Shown: positions 11,074 through 22,170, counted from the first letter of the stretch. The stretch is 64,000 nucleotides of DNA from Ancistrus triradiatus (GCA_025084515.1 JAJAGP010001507.1:1-64000); one strand, 5' to 3'. Numbers and translations are program-made. The notes: generated by a model not told the origin, from the letters alone.

Positions 11074-11217
11074 CTGGTGGCAGGCAGAGTGCTGACTCTG
11101 GTGAAGAAACACAGAGGGCTCCACATCCACCCTGATGCCCAAGCTGAGCTCTCTGTAGTAACCCTCCACCTTCCCTGGACCCCCACTGTAGCGGAAACTC
11201 AGCACGGCCTCCAGGGT
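11074..11217 (-). CDS. trappc9: TRAPPC9 internal coding exon with a 1-nt frame disruption
   Basis: The exon is read on the minus strand with acceptor AG at 11219-11218 and donor GT at 11073-11072. It starts in phase 0 with TLEAVLSFRYSGGPG, then EGYYRELSLGIRVDVEPSVF, matching the TRAPPC9 segment that follows HVK in the previous exon. After VEPSV the frame breaks. FFTRVSTLPAT, the conserved continuation, lies in the +1 frame, because the exon reads gtgtttcttcacc where the conserved frame needs one T fewer. The exon is 144 bp instead of the expected 143, and removing one base restores the phase-2 exit. The two likely explanations are a homopolymer assembly error or a real disruptive allele. The donor is followed almost at once by a CA microsatellite. 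The next exon downstream lies outside the window. Confidence 0.9.
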
Positions 11218-11219
11218 CT

Positions 11220-11838
11220 ACAGAGAAACAGAATCATTTAGCCCTGCAGTCAATCTAATTATTCCGCTATGTTTTAAATTAATGTCATTCCCAAATTTAT
11301 AAGAAGCCTTTTAGCTGGATTAACTTCACATGTGGACTGATCACAGTCATCAAAGTCATCATTAGCACACCAGATTTTGCTTTCTGCTTATAAATGCATT
11401 GATGTGTCGCTGGTTTAATGTGGGAGTTTCTTTTGTGGGACACATCTCTGTTCTTAATAGTACTTCAATTACCAATGAAATCAACAGTATCATATTGATT
11501 TCTCACACTGAGTACAGAATTATCGGGGTTGGAATGCAGACAGAGGTCCACAATCTTTGCCAAAAAATAATCTTCTCTAAAAGAAGCTGCTTCAAAGTTC
11601 AGAGTAAATTATATTTGGTGCCGCTAGACCATTACTGCTGTAATTATCTGATTTTATCTTTATTTCATCTCTTTGTATTGCTTTCTGCTTTCTTGCATCC
11701 TTAGTAAAGCCTACAGAATTCTTAATTATGTGTGTATATAATGTAATAGAGAAAAGAACTTCCAATGATCACACTGGTCATATTTGTTTAGAAATGAATA
11801 AGCATTTATATAACCATAACAGACACTTGCAAAGTGAT
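11220..11838. other. TRAPPC9 intron sequence, nothing recognised
   Basis: About 0.6 kb upstream (on the gene strand) of the exon. It contains the acceptor pyrimidine context but no other feature I can name. Confidence 0.5.
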
Positions 11839-12034
11839 GGGACTGTGGTGGCCTAGTGGTTAAGGTGCTGGACTATGAACCAGAAGATCCAGGGTTCAAA
11901 TCCCACCTCAGCCAAAAAGCTGCCACTGTTGGGTCTTTGAGCAAGGCCCTTAACCCAAAATTGCTTGGATTGTAAGACTGTACCAATTGTAAGTCTGGAT
12001 AAGGGCGTCTGCTAAATGCTGTAAATGTAAATGG
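11839..12034 (+). mobile_element. tRNA-derived SINE, copy 2
   Basis: This is a full-length sense copy: gggactgtggtggcctagtg, ccagggttcaaatcccac, ggattgtaagactgtacc, ending ggataagggcgtctgctaaa and a short A-rich aaatgtaaatgg tail. It lacks only a few bases (cgctc) before the tail compared with other copies. Confidence 0.92.
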
Positions 12035-12522
12035 AAGCCAGACGGATTTAGCTTAGATGATTCGATATCGCATTGTACCTCCTCCATCACCTATAGGCTC
12101 AGGAAAGCCTGGACTTCACTGTCTGTCCATTTATCTTTTTTTATTTCCATTTTTAGCACAACGATCTGTTGTTTATCTGGCCTCCGGTGTACAAGTAGAC
12201 CTAAAAATGGCAGTTGCCCTCAACACAGGCATTTAAGTCACTATATCTGGACCAATCACCACATGCTTACATCACTCAGGGTTCCTATGCTCTGAGAAAA
12301 GCCCCTACCTTTAAATAGGAGCTAAAATGTCCCTGTACACTACATTCTAAAAATTACAATCATCCCCCCCTTCCTATGTGAACACATGAGAACACACTAT
12401 TAAGAAGAATATCAGAAACCTGGCTACCTTGATCTAATCCAGCCTTCTGACTGAATGTTTACCTCATGTTTAGTCAGAAATCTGATGCCTACACACTTAG
12501 AACTATAGACATGTTTTAACTA
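12035..12522. other. no recognised feature
   Basis: Intronic sequence ending in TA, the target site of the next element. Confidence 0.5.
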
Positions 12523-13007
12523 CCGTATTTTTCGGACCATAAGGCGCACTTAAAATCCTTTGATTTTCTCAAAAATCGACAGTGCGCCTTTAAATGCGGT
12601 GCGTCTAATGTATGAATTAATTCTGGTTGTGCTTTCTGACCTAGACCGATTGTAGATGGTACCCGGCGCCGGCTCATAAATCTGTTCAAAATGTTTTAGT
12701 ACTTTTGGTAAGTTACGAAGCTTACGGCCACCGTAGTGCGCAGCATAGCGGAGTAATACGGTATGTGCTTCAGCATTAGGGTACGTGCATTCATTCATTC
12801 ATTTTCGAAGCGGATTTCAAACTCAACGCTATCAGTCACGCAGTACAACATGGACATAGAGCAGCTGCGAGAGAATTCAACATTAACGAATCAATGGTAC
12901 GGAAGTGGAGGAAGCAAGAAGACGTAAGAGCTATGAGGGAACGTAAGAGTTTTGTTTCATTTCATGCGTCTTATAACCCGGTGCGCTTTATGGTCCGAAA
13001 AATACGG
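12523..13007 (+). mobile_element. pogo-like miniature element, complete
   Basis: It is bounded by perfect terminal inverted repeats ccgtatttttcggacc and ggtccgaaaaatacgg, with TA at 12521-12522 and 13008-13009. It is 485 bp. Inside, on the plus strand, is the same helix-turn-helix remnant as at 1-130 (FEADFKLNAISHAVQHG, then MVRKWRKQED), joined directly to the 3' tail. It is therefore a deletion derivative of an autonomous element that carried the DNA-binding domain. The catalytic domain is absent. Pogo-type assignment rests on the TA duplication plus the domain type. Confidence 0.82.
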
Positions 13008-13064
13008 TACTCTACTGGGATACGAATGGGGTCAAAAGAGCAATGTTGTCAGACAATGAGAATA

Positions 13065-13826
13065 CAGTGGTACCTCTTCTTGATCACTTCGGAACTCGTC
13101 AAATTTGGTTCTTGGCACATTTTGACTTGAAAAATGTGTTTCGATCCTTGTTGTTTGCTCAGTACTCGTCGCACTTGCTTAAACTTGTATATGATTCAGA
13201 TTCACGACGGCCCTAGCTCAGGGTTTTTCTTTATTTTTTTTTACATCTACAGTACTGTATTCTTAGTGCAAATAAGTCCCCATGGGTCCTAAAAAGGTTA
13301 GTAATGACAGCCAACCGAAAGGAAACACAGGCTGCAGCTATTTTAGTGCCCGGAGTCCATCAATAGAGTAAGTGTTTTGCTTTTACTTTTCACTTTCAAT
13401 CCATTACTCACTAAATTAAATGAGATTTTTCAACATTTTATTATAAAATTAGCTTTGTGTTAATGATTTTGGCCAACTGTAGGTTAATGCCAGTGTTTTA
13501 AACAGTAACGTACTTATCATTACTTATCACAGGCTCCACTATGATACACTACAGACCCCTCTACCAGACACTCGTTAAACTCCTCAGTTCATGATCCATT
13601 TATCTTATGATGGATTTGTTGAACACATCCCCATCATAAATCAGGGAGCTCCTGTACAGTACACCTCCATTAATGCATTAATTATACAGTGTGGATTTTA
13701 TGGGGGTCTGGAACCGATTCATTCAATGTACAGTATTCGTTATGGGAAACATTTGCTCCGTACTCATCATTTTCGATTCAAAAAGCCTTTCAGAACAAAT
13801 TAAGGACGAGAACCGAGGTACCTCTT
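13065..13826 (+). mobile_element. Tigger-like miniature element, copy 1
   Basis: The left end is cagtggtacctcttcttgat and the right end is agaaccgaggtacctctt, with TA on both sides (13063-13064 and 13827-13828). It contains a remnant of a start codon region, MGPKKVSNDSQPK, resembling the N-terminus of Tigger-type transposases, and nothing catalytic. Related sequences are at 25405-25924 and 37064-37820. Confidence 0.65.
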
Positions 13827-13828
13827 TA

Positions 13829-15183
13829 CACGAATAATCAAAGCTCGGCGAATTTGCACCATCCAAAGTTTTGCTCTGAGAATTGATTCGCGGAGGAAGT
13901 TTTTCTCAAAAGTGTTGATTGTGGAGATTCCAGTGAAATGAATGCAATTTACAGCGTTGCTGACAAAAAGCTAGCGTAACAAGGCTTTTATCCTGAGAGC
14001 ACTTTAGAGAACATGAAAAACAAGCGAGCGGCTGTCAGCGTTTTAATGACTCCTCCTGCGTGTGGGGGTGAATGATAAAATATCCCTAATATGAGATGAA
14101 TAAAAGCCGTGTGTATAACAGGGAAAAACTAAACTCTTTACCGGTGTGCTCTTATTACAGATCAAAGTCTCTCTGCTCACACTCATCTTTAATTTAACTC
14201 CGAGAGAAAAGATGAAAGAAGACAGGAGAGGGGAAAGCGAGAAAGAAAGAGGTGGGGATAGTGGTGGAGGGTTCTTCACGTCCTTCAGAGACACACTGTC
14301 TGTAATGACAGACATCTCCCTTAGTTTTACACACACACACAAAAAAACACACACATATGGTGCACCTGTGTCAGACCTGAAAGCTAACAGCCACAAGGGC
14401 AGACACATAATGTGAGAAAGCACTCTGGTTTCATCTCTGAGACTTTGATTCTATCGACAATACACGACACAAACTTCTGTTTTTAAGACATCTAGGGACA
14501 GAGGAGGAAAGATGCAGGCAGAAAGGAGAGGGGAGACGCAGACACTGAAGAGGAGAGGGTAGAAGGGACACGTACAGAGACACAATTAGATAGACATGGA
14601 GACACTGATGTGGAGAAAGAGTGAGATCTGAACACTCCAAATGATGTCTCATTGACTCCTTGATTTTCATCCTTTAGTCTGTCACCCAGACAGTCAATTG
14701 AACTCCACCATCTTTAGGAACATCAGTTCTCTAAAAGCCCCCGGCTGAATTGAGGACACAGTTGAGACGTTCTAATAGTACAGACGTGAAGTGAACGGGA
14801 TTAGCAGTGGTCGACCAAAATGGGTTTTTATTAATGGCCATTTGGGATAAATACTTAACTCAAATCTTTCCATCGGGGTTAAACACAACATGGTTCCAGA
14901 ACATTAATAAGGCTTCAGAAGCCATCATTTTCAACAATGCTGTATGGATGCATATCTTTCATATAAAAGCTCCCTGAGCCTCAGTTATTTTTTGGCACAG
15001 AGAGAAATTAAAGGTGATTTCATTACAAAAGAATTCTCTAGTGGAGGTTGTTTGGCCAGTGTTTCTGCTGCTTCGTTTGTTTGTTCTTTTTGGTTTATTT
15101 AATGTCGCTATCAGCATCAGTTTCCATTTTAGCAACACATTCAAGGTTACGTCAATACACGAGGTTACATCAAGGCTAGTCAT
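13829..15183. other. no recognised feature; purine-rich in part
   Basis: Intronic sequence of 1.35 kb. The part 14205-14270 and 14490-14640 is rich in A and G (gaga runs) with a short CA run at 14328-14355. Open frames at 14043-14423 and 14431-14670 are low-complexity artefacts. Confidence 0.5.
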
Positions 15184-15184
15184 A

Positions 15185-16789
15185 TAGTGCTTGAAAGTTT
15201 GTGAATCCTGTTCTTTATTCCTGCATAAATATGATCTAAAACATCATCAGATTTTCACACAAGTCCTAAAAGTAGATAAAAAGAACCCAGTTAAACAAAT
15301 GAGACAAAAATACTATACTTGGTCATTTATTTATTGAGGAAAATGATCCAAAATTACATATTAGTGAGTGGCAAAAGTATGTGAACCTCTAGGATTAGCA
15401 GTTAATTTGAAGGTGAAATTAGAGTCAGCTGTTTTCAATCAATGGGATGACAATCAGGTGTGAGTGGGCACCCTGTTTTATTTAAAGAACAGGGATCTAT
15501 CAAAGTCTGCTCTTCATAACACATGTTTGTGGAAGTGTCTCATGGCACGAATAAAGGAGATTTCTGAGGAGGTCAGAAAAAGAGCTGTTGATGCTCATCA
15601 GACTGGGAAAGGTTACAACACCATCTCTAAAGAGTTTGGACTCCACCAATCCACAGTCAGACAAATTGTGTACAAATGGAGGAAATTCAAGACCACTGTT
15701 ACCCTCCCCAGAAGTGGTCGACCAACAAAGATCACTCCAAGAGCAAGGTGTGTAATAGTTGGCGAGGTCACAAAGGACCCCAGGGTAACTTCTAAGCAAC
15801 TGAAGGCCTCTCTCACATTGGCTAATGTTAATGTTCATGAGTCCACCATCAGAAGAACACTGAACAACAATGGTGTGCATGGCAAGGTTGCAAGGAGAAA
15901 GCCACTGCTCTCCAAAAAAGAAACATTGCTTGCTCATCTGCAGTTTGCTAAAGATCACGTGGACGAGGCCAGAAGGCTATTGGAAGAATGTTTTGTGGAT
16001 GATGTGACCAAAAAAACTTTTTGGTTTAAAAGAAAAGCATTATATTTGGAGAAAGGCAAACACTGCATTCCAGCATAAGAACCTTATCCCATCTGTGAAA
16101 CATGGTGGTGGTAGTATCATGGTTTGGGCCTGTTTTGCTGCATCTGGGCTAGGACAACTTGACACCATTGATGGAACAATGAATTCTGAATGATATCAGA
16201 GAATTCTAAAGGAAAATGTCAGGACATCTGTCCATGAACTGAATCTCAGAGAAGGTGGGTCATGCAGCAAGACAACGCCCCTAAGCACACAAGTCGTTCT
16301 ACCAAAGAATGGTTACAGAAGAATAAAGTTCATGTTTTGGAATAGCCAAGTCAAAGTCCTGACCTTAATCCAATGGAAATGTTGTGGAAGGACCTGAAGC
16401 GAGCAGCTAATGTGAGGAAACTCACAAACATCCCAGAGCTGAAGCTGTTCTGTACGGAGGAATGGGCTAAAATTCCTCCAAGCCGGTGTGCAGGACTGAT
16501 CAACAGCTACAGGAAACGTTTAGCTGCAGTTATTGCTTGCACAGGGGGGTCTCACACCAGATACCTGAAAGCAGAGGGTCACATACTTTTGCTACTCGCT
16601 AATATTTAATATTGGATCATTTTCCTCAATAAATAAATGACCCAAGTATAATATGTTTGTCTCATTTGTTTAACCGGGTTCTCTTTATCTACTTTTAGGA
16701 CTTCTGTGAAAATCTGATGATGTTTTAGATCATATTTATGCAGAAACATAGAACATTCTAAAGGGTTCACAAACTTTCAAGCTCCACTG
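15185..16789 (+). mobile_element. Tc1 family A element, near full length (1.6 kb)
   Basis: The arms begin tagtgcttgaaagtttgtga and end with the inverted match aaactttcaagctccactg, with TA at 16790-16791. The long (~230 bp) arms carry internal direct repeats (for example aaatgagacaaaaatac...ctcaataaataaatgac), the IR/DR layout of fish Tc1 elements. This is the least deleted family A copy in the window. Confidence 0.93.
15542..16606 (+). pseudogene. Tc1 family A transposase, frameshifted
   Basis: This is a DD34E transposase. The first 139 or so codons are intact from the ATG at 15542: MARIKEISEEVRKRAVDAH, HTH region KGYNTISKEFGLHQSTV, GRPR-like linker LPRSGRPTKITPRARC and second HTH LANVNVHESTIRRTLNNN. 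The frame shifts near 15960, so the first catalytic Asp region (normally VLWTDETK) reads FVDDVTKK, and the open frame ends at 16078. Further on, QQDNAPKHTSRSTKEWL and SPDLNPMEMLW keep the remaining catalytic motifs in other frames. The single start ATG agrees with the other family A copies. Confidence 0.88.
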
Positions 16790-16832
16790 TATACACACTC
16801 AGGTCAATGCCAATTTATTGTCAATTATCAAT

Positions 16833-16968
16833 TTTATCAATTAACGCCTGTCTTTGGACTGTGGGAGTACCTGGAGTAAACCCACGTGGCCATGGGGAGA
16901 ACATGCAAACTCCACACAGAAAGGCCCCGGGCCGGTCCACCCTGGGATTCCGCTGCTTCAAAACCTCA
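16833..16968 (+). repeat. interspersed repeat, copy 1 (ggagaacatgcaaactccac type)
   Basis: This is a widespread fish repeat segment, tgtctttggactgtgggagt then gagaacatgcaaactccaca. Relatives in the window are near 27170-27290 and 54061-54290, which share gagcgaccaattaacc and atctttgg(t/a)ctgtggg. Confidence 0.55.
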
Positions 16969-17387
16969 TGAAATGTCATAAAATTGCAAAACTCTGCAGA
17001 GGGCTTGTAAGTTCAAATGACGGATGGAAAGTGAAACAGAAGTGGAGGTCGATAATGCATAGACTTTACAGTTGAAAAGAACATTCGCAATATAACTAAC
17101 GTAACTAACGTAACTGCCGGTCCATGACTCTGGGCAACATTCAGTTCATCATCGCTTCTAGAGCTTTGGCTTCTTCAATTAGAGAACCAGCATGCACCAT
17201 CCTTACAGATAATGGCTCTAACTGAATCCCAGTGCCTTCAAAATGGCTTGACAGACAGACAAACTGTTAAAACGTACTTTCTCCACTTTATTTTTTCTTC
17301 GGTTGTGGCATTTTATCTATACCATGGCTAGCAGTAATCAAGTCTGAGTACGCCTAGAATAATTGAATGCACCCAAATTAATTGGTT
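16969..17387. other. no recognised feature
   Basis: Intronic sequence with nothing recognised. Confidence 0.5.
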
Positions 17388-17530
17388 AATTTGCACTCGG
17401 ATGGTGTAGCAGTCTAATTCATAAAGCCCATCATTAAGGGAGACCAGTGTTCAAGCCTCTCAGTGGTGGTGTCGAACAGACATAACTGCTCATAGCTGAG
17501 GAAGGCTAGACTGAGAGATCACCTCCCTGC
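17388..17530 (+). repeat. possible tRNA-like SINE (single copy)
   Basis: An A-box-like ggatggtgtagcagtctaa and a B-box-like gtgttcaagcctct are spaced as in a tRNA-derived SINE head. There is no second copy here to confirm it. Confidence 0.35.
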
Positions 17531-18494
17531 AAAGACAGCGAACAGACAAGGCAAGCATAGACTCAATCCTGTCATACTGATTATTAAATCAATTATTTAT
17601 TCAAAAATCTAGAGCTTGTTCAGGTGCTTTTATATTCTACGTGCAAAAAGAAGAACGCAAGTGGGGGAAACGACTTTTTCCCTGCACTGTAGCCTAGTGT
17701 AAGCACAGTTTATTTATACTGGGAGTCGGCTCCAGCATTAAAGGCGATCTTACGCTCGACAGATATGCACCGGGAGACGGTACATGGCTCACAAATAAAG
17801 TCAAAGCCCAGTATTCAAAGCATGTCATGTTTATGACAGCATTATATCAGAAGCTAGTGGTTTGGATAGCAGGTAAGAGGATTAAAACACATCACACTTT
17901 ACAGGAGGCACTTGGAGAGCAGGATTTTAGATTACAATGCTTAATTGTATTTGGAAGCCCAAACATAAATCACAGTTCCACATGAAGTTTTCTCCCATTA
18001 TAAACCCATTATAAGCTTAAACTTAAACCGCTTAATGTGGCTTAATGCACCAGAGCAGTTACACACTGAACATTATTCATCACTTCTATAATTAATCATT
18101 AATAGTGGTGGAGGGAAATTTGGTGGATAATTCCAGTCGTTGTTTTGGTACATTAAGTCAGATTTTTTTCCTTTTTAAACTTATTAGGAGGTCCCTCAAT
18201 AACACTTTCCTTAATTGCTTACCGCCCCCTTGTTCACTGGACAGCTATAATACCCTCACGATAGCCATTTTTGTTCTTTCTTTATTTCAGTCATATTTTT
18301 GTTAAGAATGCATAAATAATATGTAATTACAGCAATTATGTAGGTAGGAATCATGTACGCTCACTAGTCACTTTATTATTAGTTACACCTCGTTTCCACA
18401 TTGGCAGTTTTATATTCCACTTAGCATATAGAAGCACTTGGTAGTTCTACAGTACAATTACAAACTGTAGTCCATCTGTTTCTAACAAACTTTG
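17531..18494. other. no recognised feature
   Basis: Nearly 1 kb of AT-rich intron. The frame at 18105-18305 has no recognisable domain. Confidence 0.5.
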
Positions 18495-18497
18495 TTA

Positions 18498-18955
18498 AGG
18501 CCTTTTCACACCGAGTCCGAAACTGACGGACTGCAATGCTGTGTAAAATGTTTAAATCGGAGCCTGTTTTAATTTCTGCATTGGTCGGATATATTAAAAT
18601 CAGGCTGACCAATCATAGCTCGGTCGTCAGGCAGAACAGCTCATCCTGCTAGTAGCAGAGAACAAGAGCTTATAAGACAAGCAACATGCTGACTATAAAA
18701 CCACGGATATTAAAGAAAAGATCTGGTGGGAAATAACTGAAAGGCTGGAGAATGATGGTGATAAACCTCACAGTGACTGGATGGAACCAGTTGACGGCAT
18801 GAAAAAGACACGGCAGAGTCTCGGTGACACATTAAGAGAAGGGAAAATAAAGAAAGCAAAAGCGGCCAGGGAGTTTTCAGTGTTTAGACAGAAAAAAGCA
18901 TAGCGCAGTTGGTGTGAAGGTTCGTGCAAAAAAATGGACTCATGAGAAAAGGCCT
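18498..18955 (+). mobile_element. PIF/Harbinger-like miniature element, copy 2
   Basis: The left end is aggccttttcacaccgagtc and the right end cgagaaaaggcct-like (catgagaaaaggcct), flanked by TTA at 18495-18497 and 18956-18958. Inside, the plus strand reads DIKEKIWWEITERLENDGDK, then a stretch with MKKTRQSLGDTLREG. The 3-bp TTA duplication and the domain remnant support a PIF/Harbinger origin. The three copies have clearly diverged from each other. Confidence 0.72.
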
Positions 18956-18974
18956 TTATTCCCTTTTCTCTAAT

Positions 18975-19378
18975 GGTCAGTACCCTCACAGGACCAGCAC
19001 AAGACCAAGATCAGGCACTATTTGGGTGGAGGATCATTCTCAGCACTGCAGTGACACTGATGTTGGTGGTGGTGTGTCAGTGTGGGCTGGTATGTGTGGA
19101 TCAGACACAGCAGTGCTGCAGGAGTTTTTAAACACCTCTGGACTGAATCACTGCTGGACTGAAAACAGACCACCAACCAAAAATGTCCAGCCACCAGCAT
19201 CCTGTAGGCAGCGTCCTGTGAGCACTGATGAAGGATTAGAGGATGGCTAACACAAACGGTGCAGCAACAGAAGAGCTGCTGTCTCTGACTAAACAAGGCG
19301 GAGCAATAAGGTAGATGTGTAATAGAACGCACAGTGAGTGAACACAGTGTTTAAAACGAATAGCGCAGGGAGAAACAA
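18975..19378 (+). repeat. unclassified dispersed fish repeat
   Basis: It carries the hallmark ctcagcactgcagtgacact, gatgttggtggtggtgtgtc and ggatcagacacagcagtgct, followed by ccaaccaaaaatgtccagcc. I recognise it as a very widespread fish repeat family but cannot assign a superfamily from sequence alone. The two open frames through it (18924-19250 plus and 19018-19332 minus) are not genes. Confidence 0.6.
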
Positions 19379-19785
19379 CACACACACCTCTACTGTAACA
19401 TTACTTCAACTCTGTTACACACACTAACACAACTGTACTGCTACCTGTTATCTCTGAATGATTTCTTTTTTCCATTTCTAGATCAATCTCTTGCTCTTCC
19501 CTGCAGCATCTTCACCTCTCCATGACCATCTGTCATAACCTCATCCTGCTACTAGCGCACCTTTGGTACTAATCTACGTGTTTCAGAGTTGAAGCACGGC
19601 TAACATCGGTGCTTTTCGGTGCAACATTCGTGAGTGTTTGAATATGTGTTTGGCTAGGCATGAGTTCCACAAAGACAGCATCCCTCACTTTTCACACACT
19701 CACACACTGAATCATCCAAATGAACCAAACAAGACCTGATCTGATCTCCGACCAGAAGCCATCTGGAGCGGCTGCTCTGAGCAAT
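19379..19785. other. no recognised feature
   Basis: Intronic sequence, nothing recognised. Confidence 0.5.
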
Positions 19786-19811
19786 CCCTGTGTGTGTGTG
19801 TGTGTGTGTGT
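19786..19811. repeat. (TG)n microsatellite
   Basis: A pure run of about 13 TG units. Confidence 0.95.
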
Positions 19812-19831
19812 CTGTCTTATATATCACTGAG

Positions 19832-20550
19832 TGCATTTACATGCACTTAATAATCCAATCATAGTCAGATTTCTGCAGTTATCTGATTAATCAAGTGGCC
19901 ATGTAGGGGTGCAATGATACAAAATGAAGAAAAAAAATTGATTTTAATTCCCTTTTTAATGTAACTTCCTGCTCTGCAAGCTTGGAACATGGCTTGCTTT
20001 GCTGGGGTTTAAAAAAAAACACCAAAGAGCTCTGCCGTTGCTCATTTCTTTTTTGAAGGGCATGGTCCACGCACCTCAGGGTCCACACTTTCTTCTGAAG
20101 GATTTGTCTCCATATTCTCTCTAACTTTGCATTAAAGAGATACATTATGAAATCTCATTTATTATATTTGAGTTTCCGTTAACAAATACAGCATCAAGCT
20201 TCCCTGTTTCCCAATGCTTAAAATCTCTGTGGTGAGATGATGTGCTTTCCTTACTTAGTGTCTAGATGGAGCACAAAACCTATTACAGAAGCTGCCACTA
20301 GATGTCGCATGTGTAACACTACAGTATGCCTGAACTGTTGGTCTAGCAGTGCGACTGGCTCGGTGCAGATGACTGCATCTCAGTAAAGCTGGCTGACGGC
20401 TTTTTTTTTTTTTAAATAAAATCTTTATGTATTCGATTCACAGCTCGTATCGTAAAAAACAAATGTTATTACGTGTATCATGACACCCCTAGTAGACAGC
20501 ATGCTCTGAGCTAGAAAATCAGATTAAGAAATCCTCAACTGAGGCTATAG
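19832..20550. mobile_element. hAT-like element (same family as 6682-7737) split by another hAT-like element
   Basis: The left part, gcatttacatgcacttaata through aagtggccatgta, and the right part, gacagcatgctctgagctag through aaatcagattaag, together match the reverse complement of 7620-7737 (aagtggtcatgtaagcagcatactg...). The middle, 19907-20490, is foreign. Confidence 0.65.
19907..20490. mobile_element. hAT-like miniature element nested in the above
   Basis: Inverted ends are taggggtgcaatgatac and (inverted) gtatcatgacacccctag. It is about 580 bp with no transposase. TIRs of the taggggtg type are typical of hAT elements. A clean 8-bp duplication is not visible, so the exact borders are uncertain by a few bases. 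Confidence 0.6.
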
Positions 20551-21047
20551 TCACACGGGATCACCAAAATTGCACAACAGAAGATGATGAGTCTTGATTT
20601 CTGCTTCAACATTCAGATCGGCTTGGGATGTTATGATAGAACACCATCGTTTCTAACACAATGATAATGAAACATGAAACCTGAAATTACAGCTACAGTA
20701 TTACTGTGTCAATGGAAAGTTCACAAAGTGTACAGAAGACAAATGTGTGTGTGTGTGTTTTCTAAAGTCTCACAGTTCAGGTATCATGCCTTATCTAGTA
20801 CAGCTACACTTGCCACTTGCTGATTAAGATTCAGCTCTTAGTTGTGTGTGTGTGTGTGTGTGTGTAGGTTCAGGTCACTGAGATGAAGATCTTGATGTAG
20901 ACAAGCTTGTAAAACACGCCGAGGCTGATGAGAGGGTAGCCGACTTACACACCAGTACAACCTTGTGCACTTTCTCTCTCACACCTTTTTATTAAAGAAT
21001 TCTCTTGACTTTTTAAGGCGGAAATCGAACGCCTCTTCACTCGACTC
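20551..21047. other. no gene; two short TG runs
   Basis: It contains (TG)n at about 20744-20758 and 20842-20866. Nothing else is recognised. Confidence 0.6.
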
Positions 21048-21390
21048 AATTTTTTTTACTGCCAAATTCAAACAAAAATTCAGACTTTGAACATGGGCAC
21101 CCTAAAAAAAACTCTCAAATGGTGAGATCTCCCAACCACGATGAACATAAACCAGTCCAGTCAGTGGCAATGCTGGTAGGTACTAACCACTGCTGACTGA
21201 AAATGGGAGCATCCCACAAGCCTTCAGGAGATGCTCTGTTATTGTTAAAGCAGCTCAGGTATTTTATGCCTGAACCTTTCTACCACATCCAACACATCCA
21301 CCACAGAACCTACTGTCCACTTACCATCTAACATATCAAAGAGCTTAACATGTGCTGCTGTAATGAGATAGTCAATGTTATTTGGACTGT
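21048..21390. repeat. dispersed repeat, copy 1 (block order A-B)
   Basis: Block A (21062-21190) has ttcaaacaaaaattcagact and gaacatgggcaccctaa. Block B (21286-21390) has ccacatccaacacatcc and acatgtgctgctgtaatgag. Both recur at 23290-23570 in the reverse block order but the same orientation. Confidence 0.65.
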
Positions 21391-21434
21391 GTGGTTGTAA
21401 TGCTTTCAGATCGTTGTGGATAAGCACAGTACAG

Positions 21435-21437
<3 letters not shown>

Positions 21438-21479
<42 letters not shown>
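21438..21479. repeat. (TG)n microsatellite
   Basis: About 20 perfect TG units. First of four long dinucleotide tracts within 770 bp. Confidence 0.95.
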
Positions 21480-21481
<2 letters not shown>

Positions 21482-21589
21482 CACGTGTATTTGTAGCTGC
21501 AGCTCTGCAAACCCTGGCAGCTCATCTGTGTGATGATGTATTATGGTTATTCCCTAGCTCTGATGACACCCTAAGCACTTCCCACACAG

Positions 21590-21653
<64 letters not shown>
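21590..21653. repeat. (CA)n microsatellite
   Basis: About 30 perfect CA units, inverse in strand to its TG neighbours. Confidence 0.95.
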
Positions 21654-21655
<2 letters not shown>

Positions 21656-21754
21656 CAGGCAGTTCCATGTTTTCATGCCTCGCTGAATCCCAAAAGGTCT
21701 CCACCACAGAAGCAGCGAGGTGTAAAATAATAGTTTTAGTGGGCTGATACGTAC

Positions 21755-21756
<2 letters not shown>

Positions 21757-21797
<41 letters not shown>
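21757..21797. repeat. (TG)n microsatellite
   Basis: About 20 perfect TG units. Confidence 0.95.
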
Positions 21798-21932
21798 TGA
21801 AGGAGGAGTAAAGGACAAAAACACACACAAGCCTGTAGCGAATAATACCAATGAGACTTTGGGTGTGGTGTGACGAAATGCTACATTCAGCATCACCACA
21901 ACATCACTTCCAATATTTAGATGAGGTGGATA

Positions 21933-21933
<1 letters not shown>

Positions 21934-21980
<47 letters not shown>
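21934..21980. repeat. (TG)n microsatellite
   Basis: About 23 TG units. Confidence 0.95.
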
Positions 21981-21983
<3 letters not shown>

Positions 21984-22089
21984 ACAGCTGCTGCTGATTA
22001 CAGGAAAATGAATCAAGCATACTGTAAAGGTGAGCAGATTATTTCATTCACGCTTTTTGGCACACTGCCAGGATCCAAGCTATTCTAAC

Positions 22090-22094
22090 TCAGT

Positions 22095-22165
<71 letters not shown>

Positions 22166-22170
22166 TGTGT

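Noticed and set aside
11839..12034. tRNA gene suggested by A and B boxes
   Set aside because: The boxes belong to a SINE: no cloverleaf closes properly, the element has a SINE tail, and about a dozen similar copies occur.
14043..14423. 126-codon minus frame with a PPLSPPLSFSLSPLLSS stretch
   Set aside because: Low-complexity purine-rich strand; no splice sites, no homologous motif.
18924..19332. Overlapping plus and minus open frames of over 100 codons
   Set aside because: They lie in a dispersed fish repeat; coding on both strands of a repeat is not credible.
21439..22016. Long THTHTH and CVCVCV frames
   Set aside because: Dinucleotide repeats have no stop codons in these frames; there is no protein signal.
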